Below are positions 9,272-17,975 of a stretch of DNA of 64,000 bases, in pieces. The position numbers and the translations under genes were made by a program. The notes under the pieces were generated by a model. It was given only the letters and a program-made list of their open reading frames with translations, was not told the origin of the DNA and made no database searches. Source of the DNA: Streptomyces pyxinicus (GTDB lineage: Bacteria; Actinomycetota; Actinomycetes; Streptomycetales; Streptomycetaceae); assembly GCF_024753135.1 (NCBI RefSeq), contig NZ_JANUGP010000002.1, forward strand, positions 62,001-126,000. Direction: 5' to 3'. The number at the start of each line of letters is the position of its first letter. The first letter of the stretch is position 1.

Positions 9272-10377
9272 GAGTACAGGTTCTCCTTGCTGACCTCGTG
9301 CACATGATCGTGGTCATGGCTGTGGCCGTGACCGCGTCCGGGGACGTGCGGGTCGGTCACCGGCAGGGACGAGTCAGCCGACAGGTCCCAGTCGGAGGCG
9401 GCGCGGTTGCGGGCGACCATCTCGGCACCGAGCGCGGCCACCATGGCGCCGTTGTCCGTGCACAGCTTGGGGCGCGGCACGCGCAGCCGGATGCCGGCCG
9501 CCTCGCAGCGCTCCTGGGCGAGGGCGCGCAGCCGGGAGTTGGCGGCCACGCCGCCGCCGATCATCAGGTGGTCGACGCCCTGGTCCTTGCAGGCCCGGAC
9601 GGCCTTGCGGGTCAGCACGTCGACCACGGCCTCCTGGAAGGACGCGGCCACGTCCCGCACCGGCACCTCCTCGCCGGCCGCCCGCCTGGCCTCGATCCAG
9701 CGGGCCACGGCGGTCTTCAGACCGGAGAAGGAGAAGTCGTACGCCGGGTCGCGCGGGCCGGTCAGACCGCGCGGGAAGCTGATTGCCGCCGGGTCGCCCT
9801 CGCGCGCGTACCGGTCGATGACCGGGCCGCCGGGGAAGCCCAGGTTCAGCACCCGGGCGATCTTGTCGAAGGCCTCGCCGGCCGCGTCGTCGATGGTCGC
9901 GCCCATCGGACGGACGTCGGAGGTGATGTCCGCCGACAGCAGCAGCGAGGAGTGGCCGCCGGACACCAGCAGCGCCATCGTCGGCTCGGGCAGCGGGCCG
10001 TGCTCCAGTTGGTCCACGCAGATGTGGGAGGCGAGGTGGTTGACGCCGTACAGGGGCTTGCCGAGGGCGTAGGCGTACGACTTCGCGGCCGAGACGCCGA
10101 CCAGCAGGGCGCCCGCGAGGCCGGGGCCCGCGGTGACCGCGATGCCGTCGAGGTCGCGCGCCGAGACGCCCGCCTCCTTCAGCGCGCGGTCGATGGTCGG
10201 GACCATGGCCTCCAGGTGCGCGCGGGACGCCACCTCCGGGACGACGCCGCCGAAGCGGGCGTGCTCGTCCACGCTGGAGGCGATGGCGTCGGCCAGCAGG
10301 GTGGTGCCGCGCACGATGCCGACGCCGGTCTCGTCGCAGGAGGTCTCGATGCCGAGGACGAGCGGTTCGTCAGCCAT
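9268..10377 (-). CDS. tsaD: tRNA t6A synthesis protein TsaD
   Basis: TsaD (Gcp/Kae1/YgjD family), 369 residues, which transfers the threonylcarbamoyl group to A37 of ANN-decoding tRNAs. ASKHA-type fold with N-terminal [15 protein letters not shown] (8-22), metal ligands in HLASH (114-118), and the C-terminal [11 protein letters not shown] and [12 protein letters not shown] blocks. The extreme C-terminus adds a His/Asp tail ([12 protein letters not shown]) not part of the catalytic core. It overlaps rimI by 8 bases and works with TsaB and TsaE encoded nearby; the TsaC partner is not in the window. Confidence 0.96.
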   Translation of the reverse strand: MADEPLVLGIETSCDETGVGIVRGTTLLADAIASSVDEHARFGGVVPEVASRAHLEAMVPTIDRALKEAGVSARDLDGIAVTAGPGLAGALLVGVSAAKSYAYALGKPLYGVNHLASHICVDQLEHGPLPEPTMALLVSGGHSSLLLSADITSDVRPMGATIDDAAGEAFDKIARVLNLGFPGGPVIDRYAREGDPAAISFPRGLTGPRDPAYDFSFSGLKTAVARWIEARRAAGEEVPVRDVAASFQEAVVDVLTRKAVRACKDQGVDHLMIGGGVAANSRLRALAQERCEAAGIRLRVPRPKLCTDNGAMVAALGAEMVARNRAASDWDLSADSSLPVTDPHVPGRGHGHSHDHDHVHEVSKENLYS

Positions 10378-10864
10378 TGATCTCGGTTCCTTGTACGGAT
10401 GATGAGGGGTCGGTGAGGCGCATGACCAGGGCGTCGACGTTGCCCGGCTGGTAGTAGCCGCGCCGGAAGCCGATGGGCTCGAAGCCGAAGCGCTCGTAGA
10501 GCTTCTGGGCGCGGATGTTGTCGACCCGGCACTCCAGCAGCACCTCGCGGGCCTCGAAGGCGGTCGCCGCGCCCAGCAGCTCGGTCAGCAGCCGGCCGCC
10601 GAGGCCGGTGCCCTGCTGGTCCCGGGCGACGGCGATGGTCTGCACGTCGGCCTGGTCACCGGAGGCGACGAGGCCCGCGTAGCCCACGACCCGGCCGCCG
10701 GACTCGGCGACCAGGTAGCGCCGGCTGGCCTCGGCGCCGCGGGCGTGGGCCAGCTCGGACCAGAACATGCCCCGCGACCAGGCGTCCTCGGGGAACAGGT
10801 CCCGCTCCAGCTCCAGGACCGGGTCGATGTCCCACCAGCGCATCTCACGCAGTCGTGCGGTCAC
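10370..10864 (-). CDS. rimI: Ribosomal-protein S18 alanine N-acetyltransferase RimI-like
   Basis: A 164-residue GNAT acetyltransferase with the acetyl-CoA loop [12 protein letters not shown] and the C-terminal [17 protein letters not shown] typical of RimI, which acetylates the N-terminus of ribosomal protein S18. Position between tsaB and tsaD is the standard bacterial arrangement. The GTG start at 10864 overlaps the tsaB stop (GTGA); an upstream extension would run into tsaB. Confidence 0.9.
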   Translation of the reverse strand: MTARLREMRWWDIDPVLELERDLFPEDAWSRGMFWSELAHARGAEASRRYLVAESGGRVVGYAGLVASGDQADVQTIAVARDQQGTGLGGRLLTELLGAATAFEAREVLLECRVDNIRAQKLYERFGFEPIGFRRGYYQPGNVDALVMRLTDPSSSVQGTEING

Positions 10865-11517
10865 TTCGGCGTGACCACCTTGTAGTTCTTGGGCACCTGG
10901 GCATCCGGGCGGCGCAGGTACAGCGGCCGGGGCGCGGGCAGTTCCTCGCCCGCGGCCAGCCGCTCGGCGGCCAGGGCGGCGAGGGCGGCGGCCGACACGT
11001 GCTCCGGCTCGTGGGCGCTCGGGAAGGTGTCCGGGTAGAGCAGGGCGCCGGCTCCGACGGCCGGGAGCCCGGCGACCCGCTCGGCGATGTCCGCGGGGCG
11101 GTCCACGGCGGGGTCGGTGAGGCGGGTGCGGGAGTCGGCGTAGGTGGCCCAGTAGACCTCCTTGCGCCGGGCGTCGGTCGCGACGACGAAGGGGCCCTCG
11201 GCGATGTCGGCGGCGTAGGCGAGGCCGTCCAGGGTGCACAGGCCGTGCACCGGGACGCCGAGGGCGAGGCCGAAGGTGTCGGCGGTCATCAGGCCGACCC
11301 GCAGACCGGTGTAGGGGCCGGGGCCGATGCCGACGACGACGCCGGTGACCGCCTCCAGCTTCAGTCCGGCCTCGGCGAGGACCCGGTCGACGGCCGGCAG
11401 CAGCAGCTCTCCGTGCCGGCGCGCGTCCACCTGGCTCGACGAGGCGATGACGTCCGTACCGTCGTGCAGGGCGACGGTGACGGCGGGCGTTGCGGTATCC
11501 AGAGCGAGCAAGAGCAC
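10861..11517 (-). CDS. tsaB: tRNA t6A synthesis protein TsaB
   Basis: TsaB (YeaZ), 218 residues, the inactive TsaD paralogue that scaffolds the threonylcarbamoyl transferase complex. The N-terminus LLLALDTATPAVTVALHDG and the GPGPYTGLRVGLMTADT block (about 68-84) are diagnostic. First gene of the tsaB-rimI-tsaD-small ORF run, divergent from the LDT-like gene, with a region of tandem 13-base repeats between them. Confidence 0.94.
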   Translation of the reverse strand: MLLLALDTATPAVTVALHDGTDVIASSSQVDARRHGELLLPAVDRVLAEAGLKLEAVTGVVVGIGPGPYTGLRVGLMTADTFGLALGVPVHGLCTLDGLAYAADIAEGPFVVATDARRKEVYWATYADSRTRLTDPAVDRPADIAERVAGLPAVGAGALLYPDTFPSAHEPEHVSAAALAALAAERLAAGEELPAPRPLYLRRPDAQVPKNYKVVTPK

Positions 11518-11594
11518 GCGAACAGCCTACGGCGCCCGCGCCGCCCGCATCGCCGTACCGGCCGGGCGGTCACCGGCTGCTACGGTCTGTACGA

Positions 11595-11620
11595 AGTACG
11601 ACATATCAGTACGACATATC
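11595..11620. repeat. Tandem 13-base direct repeat in the tsaB/LDT-like divergent region
   Basis: Two perfect adjacent copies of AGTACGACATATC (11595-11607 and 11608-11620), preceded by a related half-unit TGTACGA. They lie 46 bases upstream of the LDT-like start and about 78 bases upstream of tsaB, a position typical of an operator or iteron-like binding site. Confidence 0.7.
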
Positions 11621-11665
11621 GCGCGGGGCGATCGCGCGGGACATCCGGGACAGAGGAGGGCGCAG

Positions 11666-12220
11666 GTGGCAGGGACCAGCTCGGGAATCGTGGCCGGCCT
11701 CACCGCCGCCGCCGTCGGAGCGGTCGGCTTCCTCGCCTTCCAGGCCCGGGCGACCGTCCCGGCGGGGCTGGGCGGCAAGCCGTCGGCCAGTGCGTCGGCC
11801 GCCTCCAAGGCGCCCCGGGACCGGCGCAATCCCACCGCTCTGCCGCACGGTTCCGGCACGGGAGAACGGGTCGTGTACTCGCTGGACGACGACCGGGTCT
11901 GGCTGGTGTCCGCGCGCGACCGGGTGCAGCGCACCTTCCGGGTACGGCCCGGCAACCTGGACCCGCTGCCGGGCACCTACTGGGTGTCGTCCCGCTCGAA
12001 CGCGGTCACCGGCTCCGACGGGGTGCCGATCGAGCACGTCGTGCGGTTCACCACCACCGCGGACGGCATCGCGATCGGCTTCAGCGCGGCGGTCGGCGAC
12101 GGCTCACCGGTGGCCGCCGACCCGGGCGTGAAGACGGGCGGCATCCGCGAGAGCCGATCGGACGGCGACGCGATGTGGTTGTTCGCGACGATCGGGGTGC
12201 CGGTGGTGGTGATCCGCTAG
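11666..12220 (+). CDS. Degenerate L,D-transpeptidase (YkuD)-like membrane-anchored protein
   Basis: A 184-residue protein with an N-terminal hydrophobic segment (about 6-26), a short Ala/Ser linker and a C-terminal domain that follows the YkuD layout: VVYSLDDDRVWLVSA, the GTYWVSS strand (103-109), GIAIGFS (134-140) and TGGIRESRSDGDAMWLF. In active L,D-transpeptidases the last two blocks read roughly I-A-I-H-G and S-H-G-C-hydrophobic-R. Here the first His is Gly and the catalytic Cys is Gly (KTGGIR, 156-161), so 3-3 crosslinking activity is not expected. The YkuD assignment is my own alignment by eye. GTG start at 11666 is set by GAGGAGGG at 11653-11660. Confidence 0.72.
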   Translation: MAGTSSGIVAGLTAAAVGAVGFLAFQARATVPAGLGGKPSASASAASKAPRDRRNPTALPHGSGTGERVVYSLDDDRVWLVSARDRVQRTFRVRPGNLDPLPGTYWVSSRSNAVTGSDGVPIEHVVRFTTTADGIAIGFSAAVGDGSPVAADPGVKTGGIRESRSDGDAMWLFATIGVPVVVIR

Positions 12221-12243
12221 GCACTGTCGCCGGCCGCCTCCGC

Positions 12244-12414
12244 CTATGCGGCCGCGCGCTGCTGGGGGGCCGGTTCGGTTGCCGTGCGTGGCCGGGGTTC
12301 GGGGGCCCGCGGCGGCAGGGAGACGGCGGCGGCAGCGGCGCACGCCGCCAGCAGGTCTCGCATCGACGGCGCGGCCGGGCGGCGGAGCTCTTCCCGGGAA
12401 TCGGCAGCACTCAT
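12244..12414 (-). CDS. Small Ala/Pro-rich protein of unknown function
   Basis: A 56-residue protein with one hydrophobic stretch (LLAACAAAAAVSL, about 21-33) and a Pro/Arg/Gln C-terminus. I do not recognise it. It is preferred over the longer reading because the ATG at 12414 has an excellent Shine-Dalgarno (AGGAGG, 6 bases upstream) and a 16-base palindrome lies 30 bases further upstream in the expected promoter/leader. Confidence 0.55.
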   Translation of the reverse strand: MSAADSREELRRPAAPSMRDLLAACAAAAAVSLPPRAPEPRPRTATEPAPQQRAAA

Positions 12415-12444
12415 GAACGCCTCCTGAAGTGCGGGGGCGGCGAA

Positions 12445-12460
12445 GTTAGGTTCACCTAAC
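12445..12460 (-). promoter_or_regulatory. Palindrome resembling an iron box, upstream of the 56-residue gene
   Basis: GTTAGGT-TC-ACCTAAC, two perfect 7-base arms. The TTAGGT/ACCTAA half sites match those of DtxR/DmdR iron boxes, but the spacing is 5 bases shorter than the usual 19-base box, so the regulator is uncertain. Confidence 0.5.
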
Positions 12461-12581
12461 CAGGCTCTGACCTCCATGTCACCATGCCGGGCCCGTCCGG
12501 CGCAATATCGTGCCGACGGCTTGTCGGAAAAACGCGGGCTGGGCCGGGGCGGAGGCCAGGCCGGCAGTCCCGGGGGGGGGT

Positions 12582-13118
12582 TCAGCCCGTCAGGTCGGTC
12601 AAGGAGGGGAGGTCCGCTGTGGACCAGCGGGAACCCAGGCCTGTCAGGGTGACGTGGCGGAGTTCGTCCGTGGTGTCGCCCACCGCGCGGTGGATGGTGA
12701 TCTGGAGGCGGTCGTCGGTGAGCTCCTCGACCTTGCCCTCGCCCCACTCCACGACGATCACGGAGTCGGGCAGCGAGACGTCCAGGTCCAGGTCCTCCAT
12801 CTCGTCCAGGCCGCCGCCGAGCCGGTAGGCGTCCACGTGGACCAGGGGCGGGCCGTCGCCGAGGGAGGGGTGCACCCGGGCGATGACGAAGGTGGGGGAC
12901 GTGACCGCGCCGCGCACGTTCAGGCCCTCGCCGAGGCCCCGGGTCAGTGTCGTCTTGCCCGCGCCCAGCTCCCCGGAGAGCATCACCAGGTCGCCCGCGC
13001 GCAGCAGCCCGGCCAGCCGCCGGCCCAGCTCGCGCATCCGCTCGGGCGAGGTGATCGTCAGACGCGTCTCAACGGGGTCCTGCGCTGTCACTGGTGCTGC
13101 CGGATGTTCCATAGCCAC
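12582..13118 (-). CDS. tsaE: tRNA t6A synthesis ATPase TsaE
   Basis: TsaE (YjeE), 178 residues, the ATPase that drives the TsaB-TsaD complex through catalytic cycles. Walker A GELGAGKTT is at 49-57, then TSPTFVIARVH (switch-like) and VDAYRLGG, and the DSVIVVEWGEG block. The gene start overlaps the end of the upstream hydrolase gene by about 50 bases if ATG 13118 is used, slightly less with ATG 13112. Together with tsaB and tsaD it covers three of the four core bacterial t6A genes. Confidence 0.94.
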   Translation of the reverse strand: MAMEHPAAPVTAQDPVETRLTITSPERMRELGRRLAGLLRAGDLVMLSGELGAGKTTLTRGLGEGLNVRGAVTSPTFVIARVHPSLGDGPPLVHVDAYRLGGGLDEMEDLDLDVSLPDSVIVVEWGEGKVEELTDDRLQITIHRAVGDTTDELRHVTLTGLGSRWSTADLPSLTDLTG

Positions 13119-14331
13119 TTACGGTAGCCCCTGCCGGCACCGCGCCCGCGCGGGTGAGCAGGTCGGCGAGGCGGTCGGTGACCACTTCCGGGTGCTCCAG
13201 CATCACCAGGTGCCCGGCGTCCGGCACCAGCACCAGCTCGGCCTCCGGCAGCAGGTCGGCGATGGCCTCGCTGTGCTCGCTCGGCGTCACCAGGTCCCGC
13301 ACCCCGGCCAGCACCAGCACCGGCATGTCCCGGAAGCAGGGCAGCGCCTCGGTCTTGTCGTGGTCGGTGAAGGCCGGATAGAACTCGGCGACCACGTCGA
13401 TCGGCGTGGACTCGATCATCCGCTCCGCGAACCGCTCTATGGCCGGGTCCACGTCCCGCCCCGCGAACGAGTACCGCTTGATGATCCCGGCGAACAGGTC
13501 GGCGGTGGCCCGGCGCCCCTTCTCCACCAGCTCGGCCTGCTGTCCGAGCGCCCTGAGCACCCCCGGCAGGATCCGGCGCACCGCGTTGACCCCGGCCACC
13601 GGCAACCCGAAGTTGACCTCGCCGAGCCGCCCGGACGAGGTGCCGACGAACGCGGCGGCGACGACCCGGTCCCGGATCAGCTCCGGGTACTGGGCGGCCA
13701 GCGCCATCATCGTCATCCCGCCCATGGAGTGCCCGACCAGGACGACGGGCCCCTCCGGTACGGCGGCGTCCAGTACGGCCTTCAGATCGCGGCCGAGCTG
13801 GTCGATGGTGAGCGGCACCCGGTCCCGGCTCTGGGCCACGCCCCGCCCGGAGCGGCCGTGGCTGCGCTGGTCCCAGTGCACGGTCCGCACGACCCCGCGC
13901 AGGGCGGCCCGCTGGAAGTGCCAGGAGTCCTGGCCGAGGCAGTAGCCGTGGCAGAAGACGACGGTGACGGGGGCGGGCGCCTTGCGGCCGAAGAGCCGTC
14001 GCCGGCGCGGGGAGACCTGGGCGCCGGTGTCCGGTTCGGTCTCGTCCACCTCGTAGTACAGCTCGGTGCCGTCGTCGGCGTACGCCTTGCCCGGGGTGCC
14101 GCGCAGGGTGCCGTAGGGGCCGGCCGCGTCCAGCGCCAGCCGGGCCTTGCGGCGCACCCCGCGCCCCACCGTCATGCGCTCGACGGCGACGCCGGCCGCC
14201 GCGCCGGCGGCCAGCACGCCTATCGCGGCACCGGCGATACCGGTGGCCCGGCGCCAGGCCCCGGCCGCCTCCGCGGCGGAGGTGGCGGAGGCGACGACGC
14301 CCGCCACGGCCTCCGCGCTGCTCTCGCTCAC
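13069..14331 (-). CDS. Alpha/beta hydrolase, membrane-associated
   Basis: A 420-residue alpha/beta-hydrolase with an N-terminal hydrophobic Ala/Gly-rich segment (about 32-50) that probably anchors it. The catalytic domain shows FCHGYCLGQDSW (oxyanion region, 126-137), the nucleophile elbow GHSMGG (200-205, Ser202) and the late His in DAGHLVMLEHPE. Substrate unknown; esterase or lipase-like activity is likely. It sits between alr and tsaE, all leftward with overlapping or short spacing, an arrangement common in Streptomyces. Confidence 0.87.
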   Translation of the reverse strand: MSESSAEAVAGVVASATSAAEAAGAWRRATGIAGAAIGVLAAGAAAGVAVERMTVGRGVRRKARLALDAAGPYGTLRGTPGKAYADDGTELYYEVDETEPDTGAQVSPRRRRLFGRKAPAPVTVVFCHGYCLGQDSWHFQRAALRGVVRTVHWDQRSHGRSGRGVAQSRDRVPLTIDQLGRDLKAVLDAAVPEGPVVLVGHSMGGMTMMALAAQYPELIRDRVVAAAFVGTSSGRLGEVNFGLPVAGVNAVRRILPGVLRALGQQAELVEKGRRATADLFAGIIKRYSFAGRDVDPAIERFAERMIESTPIDVVAEFYPAFTDHDKTEALPCFRDMPVLVLAGVRDLVTPSEHSEAIADLLPEAELVLVPDAGHLVMLEHPEVVTDRLADLLTRAGAVPAGATVSGYGTSGSTSDSAGPR

Positions 14332-14505
14332 GTACCGCTCCTCTTCGCCTTACTGCAGTTCGCTGGGTGGGCTGAATCCGGGTGAGTCCGGAGGAACTCA
14401 GGTGCTACCGGGTGGTGCCGGGTCGTGCCGTTGCGGCCGGGGCGGGTGCCGGACGGACACGGGTATGGCGCGCGTCGGCGGCCGGTTACCCGTGATCGCG
14501 TCCGT

Positions 14506-15672
14506 TCACCCGGCTTCTTCCTCGTTGACGTGGACGCGGGGCACCCGGGTTCCGATGCGCGTGACGATCTCGTACGCGATGGTGCCGCAGGCCCCCGCCC
14601 AGTCCTCGGCGGTGGGCTCACCGCGGTCGCCGGGCCCGAACAGGACGGCCTCGGTGCCGACCGGGAGTTCGTCGCCGCCGAGGTCGACCACGAACTGGTC
14701 CATGGCGACGCGTCCGGCGACCGTACGCCACTTGCCGCCGATCAGCACCGGGCCGGTGCCGGAGGCGTGTCGCGGGATGCCGTCCGCGTAGCCGACCGGC
14801 ACCAGGCCGAGGGTGGTCTCGCCGGGGGTGACGTAGTGGTGGCCGTAGCTGACGCCGTGTCCGCCCGGCACCTGCTTGACCTGCGCCAGCGAGGCGCTCA
14901 GCGTCATCACCGGGCGCAGCCCGAAGTCGGCCGGGGTGCCCAGTTCGGGGCTGGGCGAGATGCCGTACATCGCGATGCCGGTGCGGACCAGGTCGAAGTG
15001 GGTCTCGGGCAGGGTGAGCGTGGCCGGGGAGTTGGCGATGTGCCGTACCTCGGGGCGCACTCCCCGCTCCTCGGCGTAGGCGACCAGGTCCCGGAACAGG
15101 TCGAGCTGGGCGGCGATGGAGGGGTGGCCGGGCTCGTCGGCGCAGGCGAAGTGGGACCAGAGGCCGGTGATCCGGACCAGCCCCTCGGCCTGCGCGCGCA
15201 GGGACTCGGCGACCAGTTCGGGCCAGTCGGCGGGCTGGCAGCCGTTGCGGCCGAGGCCGGTGTCGGCCTTGAGGTGAACGCGTGCGGTGCGGCCGGCGGC
15301 GCGGGCCGCACCGACGGCCTCGCGCAGCGCCCACACGCCGCTCAGGGAGACGTCGATGTCGGCCTCGATCGCCTGCCGCCAGGGGCCGCCCGGTACCCAC
15401 AGCCAGCACAGCAGCCGTCCCGGCAGGCCGGCCGCGCGCAGCGCGAGGGCCTCCTCGGGCGTGGCCGTGCCGAGCCAGGTCGCCCCGGCGGCGCGGGCCG
15501 CGCGGGCGCACGGTACCGCCCCGTGGCCGTAGGCGTCGGACTTGACTACGGCCATCAGGGCCGCGCCTCGTGCACGGGCGCGGAGGGCATGCACGTTGGC
15601 GCGCAGTGCGGCCAGGTCGATCTCGGCGCGGGCGCGCAGGGGGGCGGTCGGCACAGTTGAAGTCTCACTCAT
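14506..15672 (-). CDS. alr: Alanine racemase
   Basis: PLP-dependent alanine racemase, 388 residues, which makes D-alanine for peptidoglycan. The PLP lysine is in AVVKSDAYGHGAVP (Lys44), and the C-terminal barrel carries PVGYADGIPRH and GRVAMDQFVVDLG. Fold-type III N-terminal barrel plus C-terminal beta domain, normal length. It heads the leftward alr-hydrolase-tsaE run and is separated from nnr by a repeat-bearing 350-base spacer. Confidence 0.96.
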   Translation of the reverse strand: MSETSTVPTAPLRARAEIDLAALRANVHALRARARGAALMAVVKSDAYGHGAVPCARAARAAGATWLGTATPEEALALRAAGLPGRLLCWLWVPGGPWRQAIEADIDVSLSGVWALREAVGAARAAGRTARVHLKADTGLGRNGCQPADWPELVAESLRAQAEGLVRITGLWSHFACADEPGHPSIAAQLDLFRDLVAYAEERGVRPEVRHIANSPATLTLPETHFDLVRTGIAMYGISPSPELGTPADFGLRPVMTLSASLAQVKQVPGGHGVSYGHHYVTPGETTLGLVPVGYADGIPRHASGTGPVLIGGKWRTVAGRVAMDQFVVDLGGDELPVGTEAVLFGPGDRGEPTAEDWAGACGTIAYEIVTRIGTRVPRVHVNEEEAG

Positions 15673-15752
15673 GGCGCCCTCAGTCTCTCAGAGGCCGGTA
15701 CGGGGGCCTCCGGCTGCCGGGCGGGAGAGGTTCCGTTGTTATACGGCTGCGG

Positions 15753-15820
15753 GCACGCCGTGGCTGGTCGCGCAGTTCCCCGCGCCCCCAGGGAACTGCC
15801 GTGCCGTCGGCTTCCACGGC
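15753..15820. repeat. Copy 1 of a 68-base REP-like repeat
   Basis: Starts GCACGCCGTGG and ends CTTCCACGGC. It holds the inverted repeat GCAGTTCCC (15772-15780) / GGGAACTGC (15791-15799). Near-identical to copy 2, 168 bases downstream. Elements with a CGCAGTTCCCCGCGCCCC core are scattered between genes in many Streptomyces genomes. Confidence 0.82.
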
Positions 15821-15920
15821 AAGGTCCCCCGGGGCGGCCGGGCAGCCCCCCGCGTCCACGATGACACGGAACCCCGGCCCACCGAGGGTGGCGGGTGGGT
15901 CCGTCGTCATGCGGCCGCGA

Positions 15921-15988
15921 GCACGCCGTGGCCGGGCGCGCAGTTCCCCGCGCCCCTGGGGAACTGCCGTGCCGTCGGCTTCCACGGC
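15921..15988. repeat. Copy 2 of the 68-base REP-like repeat
   Basis: Same length and ends as copy 1, with the hairpin GCAGTTCCCC (15940-15949) / GGGGAACTGC (15958-15967). Differences from copy 1 are few and some keep stem pairing, which suggests the structure matters. Confidence 0.82.
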
Positions 15989-16023
15989 TGGGGTTGCGCG
16001 AGTGCCCCGCCGGGGTGCGCCGC

Positions 16024-17463
16024 TCACTCGCACACGTCTTGCCAAGCCTGCGGGATGTGGGCCGCGATGTCGTGGGCGCCGGTTGGGGCGCCGTGTGCTG
16101 CGAAGCGGCCCGCGAGGCCGTGGAGGTAGGCGCCCGCGCTGCCCGCGTCCAGTGCGGACAGGCCGGCTGCCAGCAGGGAGCCGGCGAGGCCCGACAGCAC
16201 GTCGCCGCTGCCGGCCGTGGCCAGCCAGGAGGTGCCGGTCGGGTTGACCCGGACCGGGCCGCCCGCGCTGTCCGCGACCAGCGTCGTCGAGCCCTTGAGC
16301 AGCACCGTCGCCCGGTACGCCGCCGCCAGTTCCCGCACCGCCGCCAGCCGGGCCCCCTGGACCTCCTCGCGGGCCACCCCCAACAGCGCGGCGGCCTCGC
16401 CCGCGTGAGGTGTCATCAGGGTCGGCGCCGTCCGCCCCCGTACCGTGTCCCGCTCGGCCAGCCGCAGGCCGTCCGCGTCCAGCAGCACCGGCACGTCCGA
16501 GGCGAGCACCTCCGCGACGGTCGCCGCGTCCTCCCCCGCGCCCGGACCCGTCACCCAGGCCTGCACCCGCCCCGCCTTGGCCGGCCCGGCGTCGGACACG
16601 AGCGTCTCCGGGAAGCGGGCGAGGACCGTGTCCCCGGCCGGACCGACGTACCGCACGGCACCCGCGCCGCCGCGCAGCGCGCCGGAGACGGCCAGCACGG
16701 CGGCGCCCGGATAGCGCGCCGACCCGGCGGCGATCCCGACCACACCCCGCCGGTACTTGTCGCTCTCGGCCGCCGGCACCGGCAGCAGCCGCGCCACCTC
16801 CGCGTGCTGCAGGGCCTCCAGCTCGCCCTCGGCGGCCAGTTCGAGCCCGATGTCCACGAGCCGGACCACCCCGGCGTACTCCCGCGCGGGATCGACCAGC
16901 AGGCCGGGCTTGTACGTGCCGAAGGTGACCGTCAGGTCCGCCCGCACCGCCGCCCCGCGCACCTCACCGGTGTCCGCCTCGACCCCGCTGGGCAGGTCGA
17001 CCGCGACCACGGCGGCCCGGGACCGCCCGGCGACGGCCGCGAGCCGCTCGGCGTCCGGCCGCAGCCCGCCCGTGCCGCCGATCCCGACGACGCCGTCCAC
17101 CACGAGGTCGGCCCGCTCGATCAGCTCCTCGGCGGTGCCGGCCGTGCCGTCGGCGGCCACCGTACCGCCGGCCCGGCGCAGAGCCGCCAGGCCCCCGGCG
17201 TGGGCCCGGTCGGGGGCGAGCAGGACGGCCGTCACCCCGGCGCCTCTGCGGGCCAGCCGCGCGCCGGCGTACAGGGCGTCCCCGCCGTTGTCCCCGCTGC
17301 CCACCAGCAGCACCACCCGGGCGCCGTACACCCGGCCGAGCAGCTCGGCGCAGGCGGCGGCGAGTCCGGCGGACGCGCGCTGCATCAGCGCGCCCTCCGG
17401 AAGCCGTGCCATCAGTGTCCGTTCCGCCGCCCGGACCGTCTCCACGCTGTACGCAGTTCGCAT
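16024..17463 (-). CDS. nnr: Bifunctional NAD(P)H-hydrate epimerase / dehydratase
   Basis: A 479-residue fused repair enzyme for damaged nicotinamide cofactors. The N-terminal YjeF_N epimerase domain (about 1-220) has GSGDNGGDALYAGARLA near 56-72; the C-terminal ADP-dependent dehydratase domain (about 230-470, ribokinase-like) has TPHAGEAAALLG and the nucleotide/catalytic loop ATAGSGDVLSGLAGSLLAAG. The order is the usual bacterial fusion. It is followed downstream by the repeat spacer and lies upstream of alr; acpS is the next gene upstream. Confidence 0.95.
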   Translation of the reverse strand: MRTAYSVETVRAAERTLMARLPEGALMQRASAGLAAACAELLGRVYGARVVLLVGSGDNGGDALYAGARLARRGAGVTAVLLAPDRAHAGGLAALRRAGGTVAADGTAGTAEELIERADLVVDGVVGIGGTGGLRPDAERLAAVAGRSRAAVVAVDLPSGVEADTGEVRGAAVRADLTVTFGTYKPGLLVDPAREYAGVVRLVDIGLELAAEGELEALQHAEVARLLPVPAAESDKYRRGVVGIAAGSARYPGAAVLAVSGALRGGAGAVRYVGPAGDTVLARFPETLVSDAGPAKAGRVQAWVTGPGAGEDAATVAEVLASDVPVLLDADGLRLAERDTVRGRTAPTLMTPHAGEAAALLGVAREEVQGARLAAVRELAAAYRATVLLKGSTTLVADSAGGPVRVNPTGTSWLATAGSGDVLSGLAGSLLAAGLSALDAGSAGAYLHGLAGRFAAHGAPTGAHDIAAHIPQAWQDVCE

Positions 17464-17563
17464 GGCTTCGAGTCTGCCCCGGACCCCCCGCCCGTCACAT
17501 CCGGGGACTCACCCCGACGTCACCCCGAGCTCCCGTCGAGCGCGCCCCCCACCCGACCCTGAC

Positions 17564-17935
17564 TCACCCCTCGGCCACCACCACCGCCGAGGCCACCCCC
17601 GCGTCATGGCTCAGCGACACGTGCCAGGACCGCACCCCCAGCTCCGCCGCCCGCGCGGCCACCGACCCGCGCACCCGCAGCCGGGGCCGTCCGCTGTCCT
17701 CGACGTACACCTCCGCGTCGGTCCACAGCAGCCCGGGCGGCGCGCCCAGCGCCTTGGCCAGCGCCTCCTTGGCCGCGAAGCGGGCCGCGAGCGAGGCGAT
17801 CCCGCGCCGCTCGCCGCTGGGCAGCAGCAGCTCCCGCGTCACGAACAACCGGTCCGCCAGCCCCGGCGTCCGCTCCAGCGACGCCCGGAACCGATCGATC
17901 TCGGCCACGTCGATCCCGACTCCGATGATGCTCAT
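17564..17935 (-). CDS. acpS: Holo-[acyl-carrier-protein] synthase
   Basis: AcpS, 123 residues, which transfers 4'-phosphopantetheine to acyl carrier proteins. The N-terminal [13 protein letters not shown] (6-18) supplies the Mg ligand Asp, and [12 protein letters not shown] carries the conserved Lys/Glu motif. Small single-domain AcpS size. It forms a leftward unit with nnr across 100 bases. Confidence 0.96.
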   Translation of the reverse strand: MSIIGVGIDVAEIDRFRASLERTPGLADRLFVTRELLLPSGERRGIASLAARFAAKEALAKALGAPPGLLWTDAEVYVEDSGRPRLRVRGSVAARAAELGVRSWHVSLSHDAGVASAVVVAEG

Positions 17936-17975
17936 GGGCCGCAGCCTACGGTTCGGGGCGATCTAGGCTCCCGGC

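Larger units (their letters stand above)
15673..16023. other. Repeat-bearing spacer between nnr and alr
   Basis: A 351-base gap without a convincing gene. It is built around two 68-base direct repeats (listed separately), each containing an inverted GCAGTTCCC/GGGAACTGC hairpin. Confidence 0.6.

Noticed and set aside
12244..12747. Longer version of the 56-residue gene.
   Set aside because: It would run far into tsaE territory and lacks a ribosome site, while the ATG at 12414 has a perfect one.
12582..13118. Start of tsaE overlapping about 50 bases with the hydrolase gene suggested a frameshift or fusion.
   Set aside because: Both frames are intact with normal motifs, and the overlap may simply reflect an over-long start (ATG 13112 or later).
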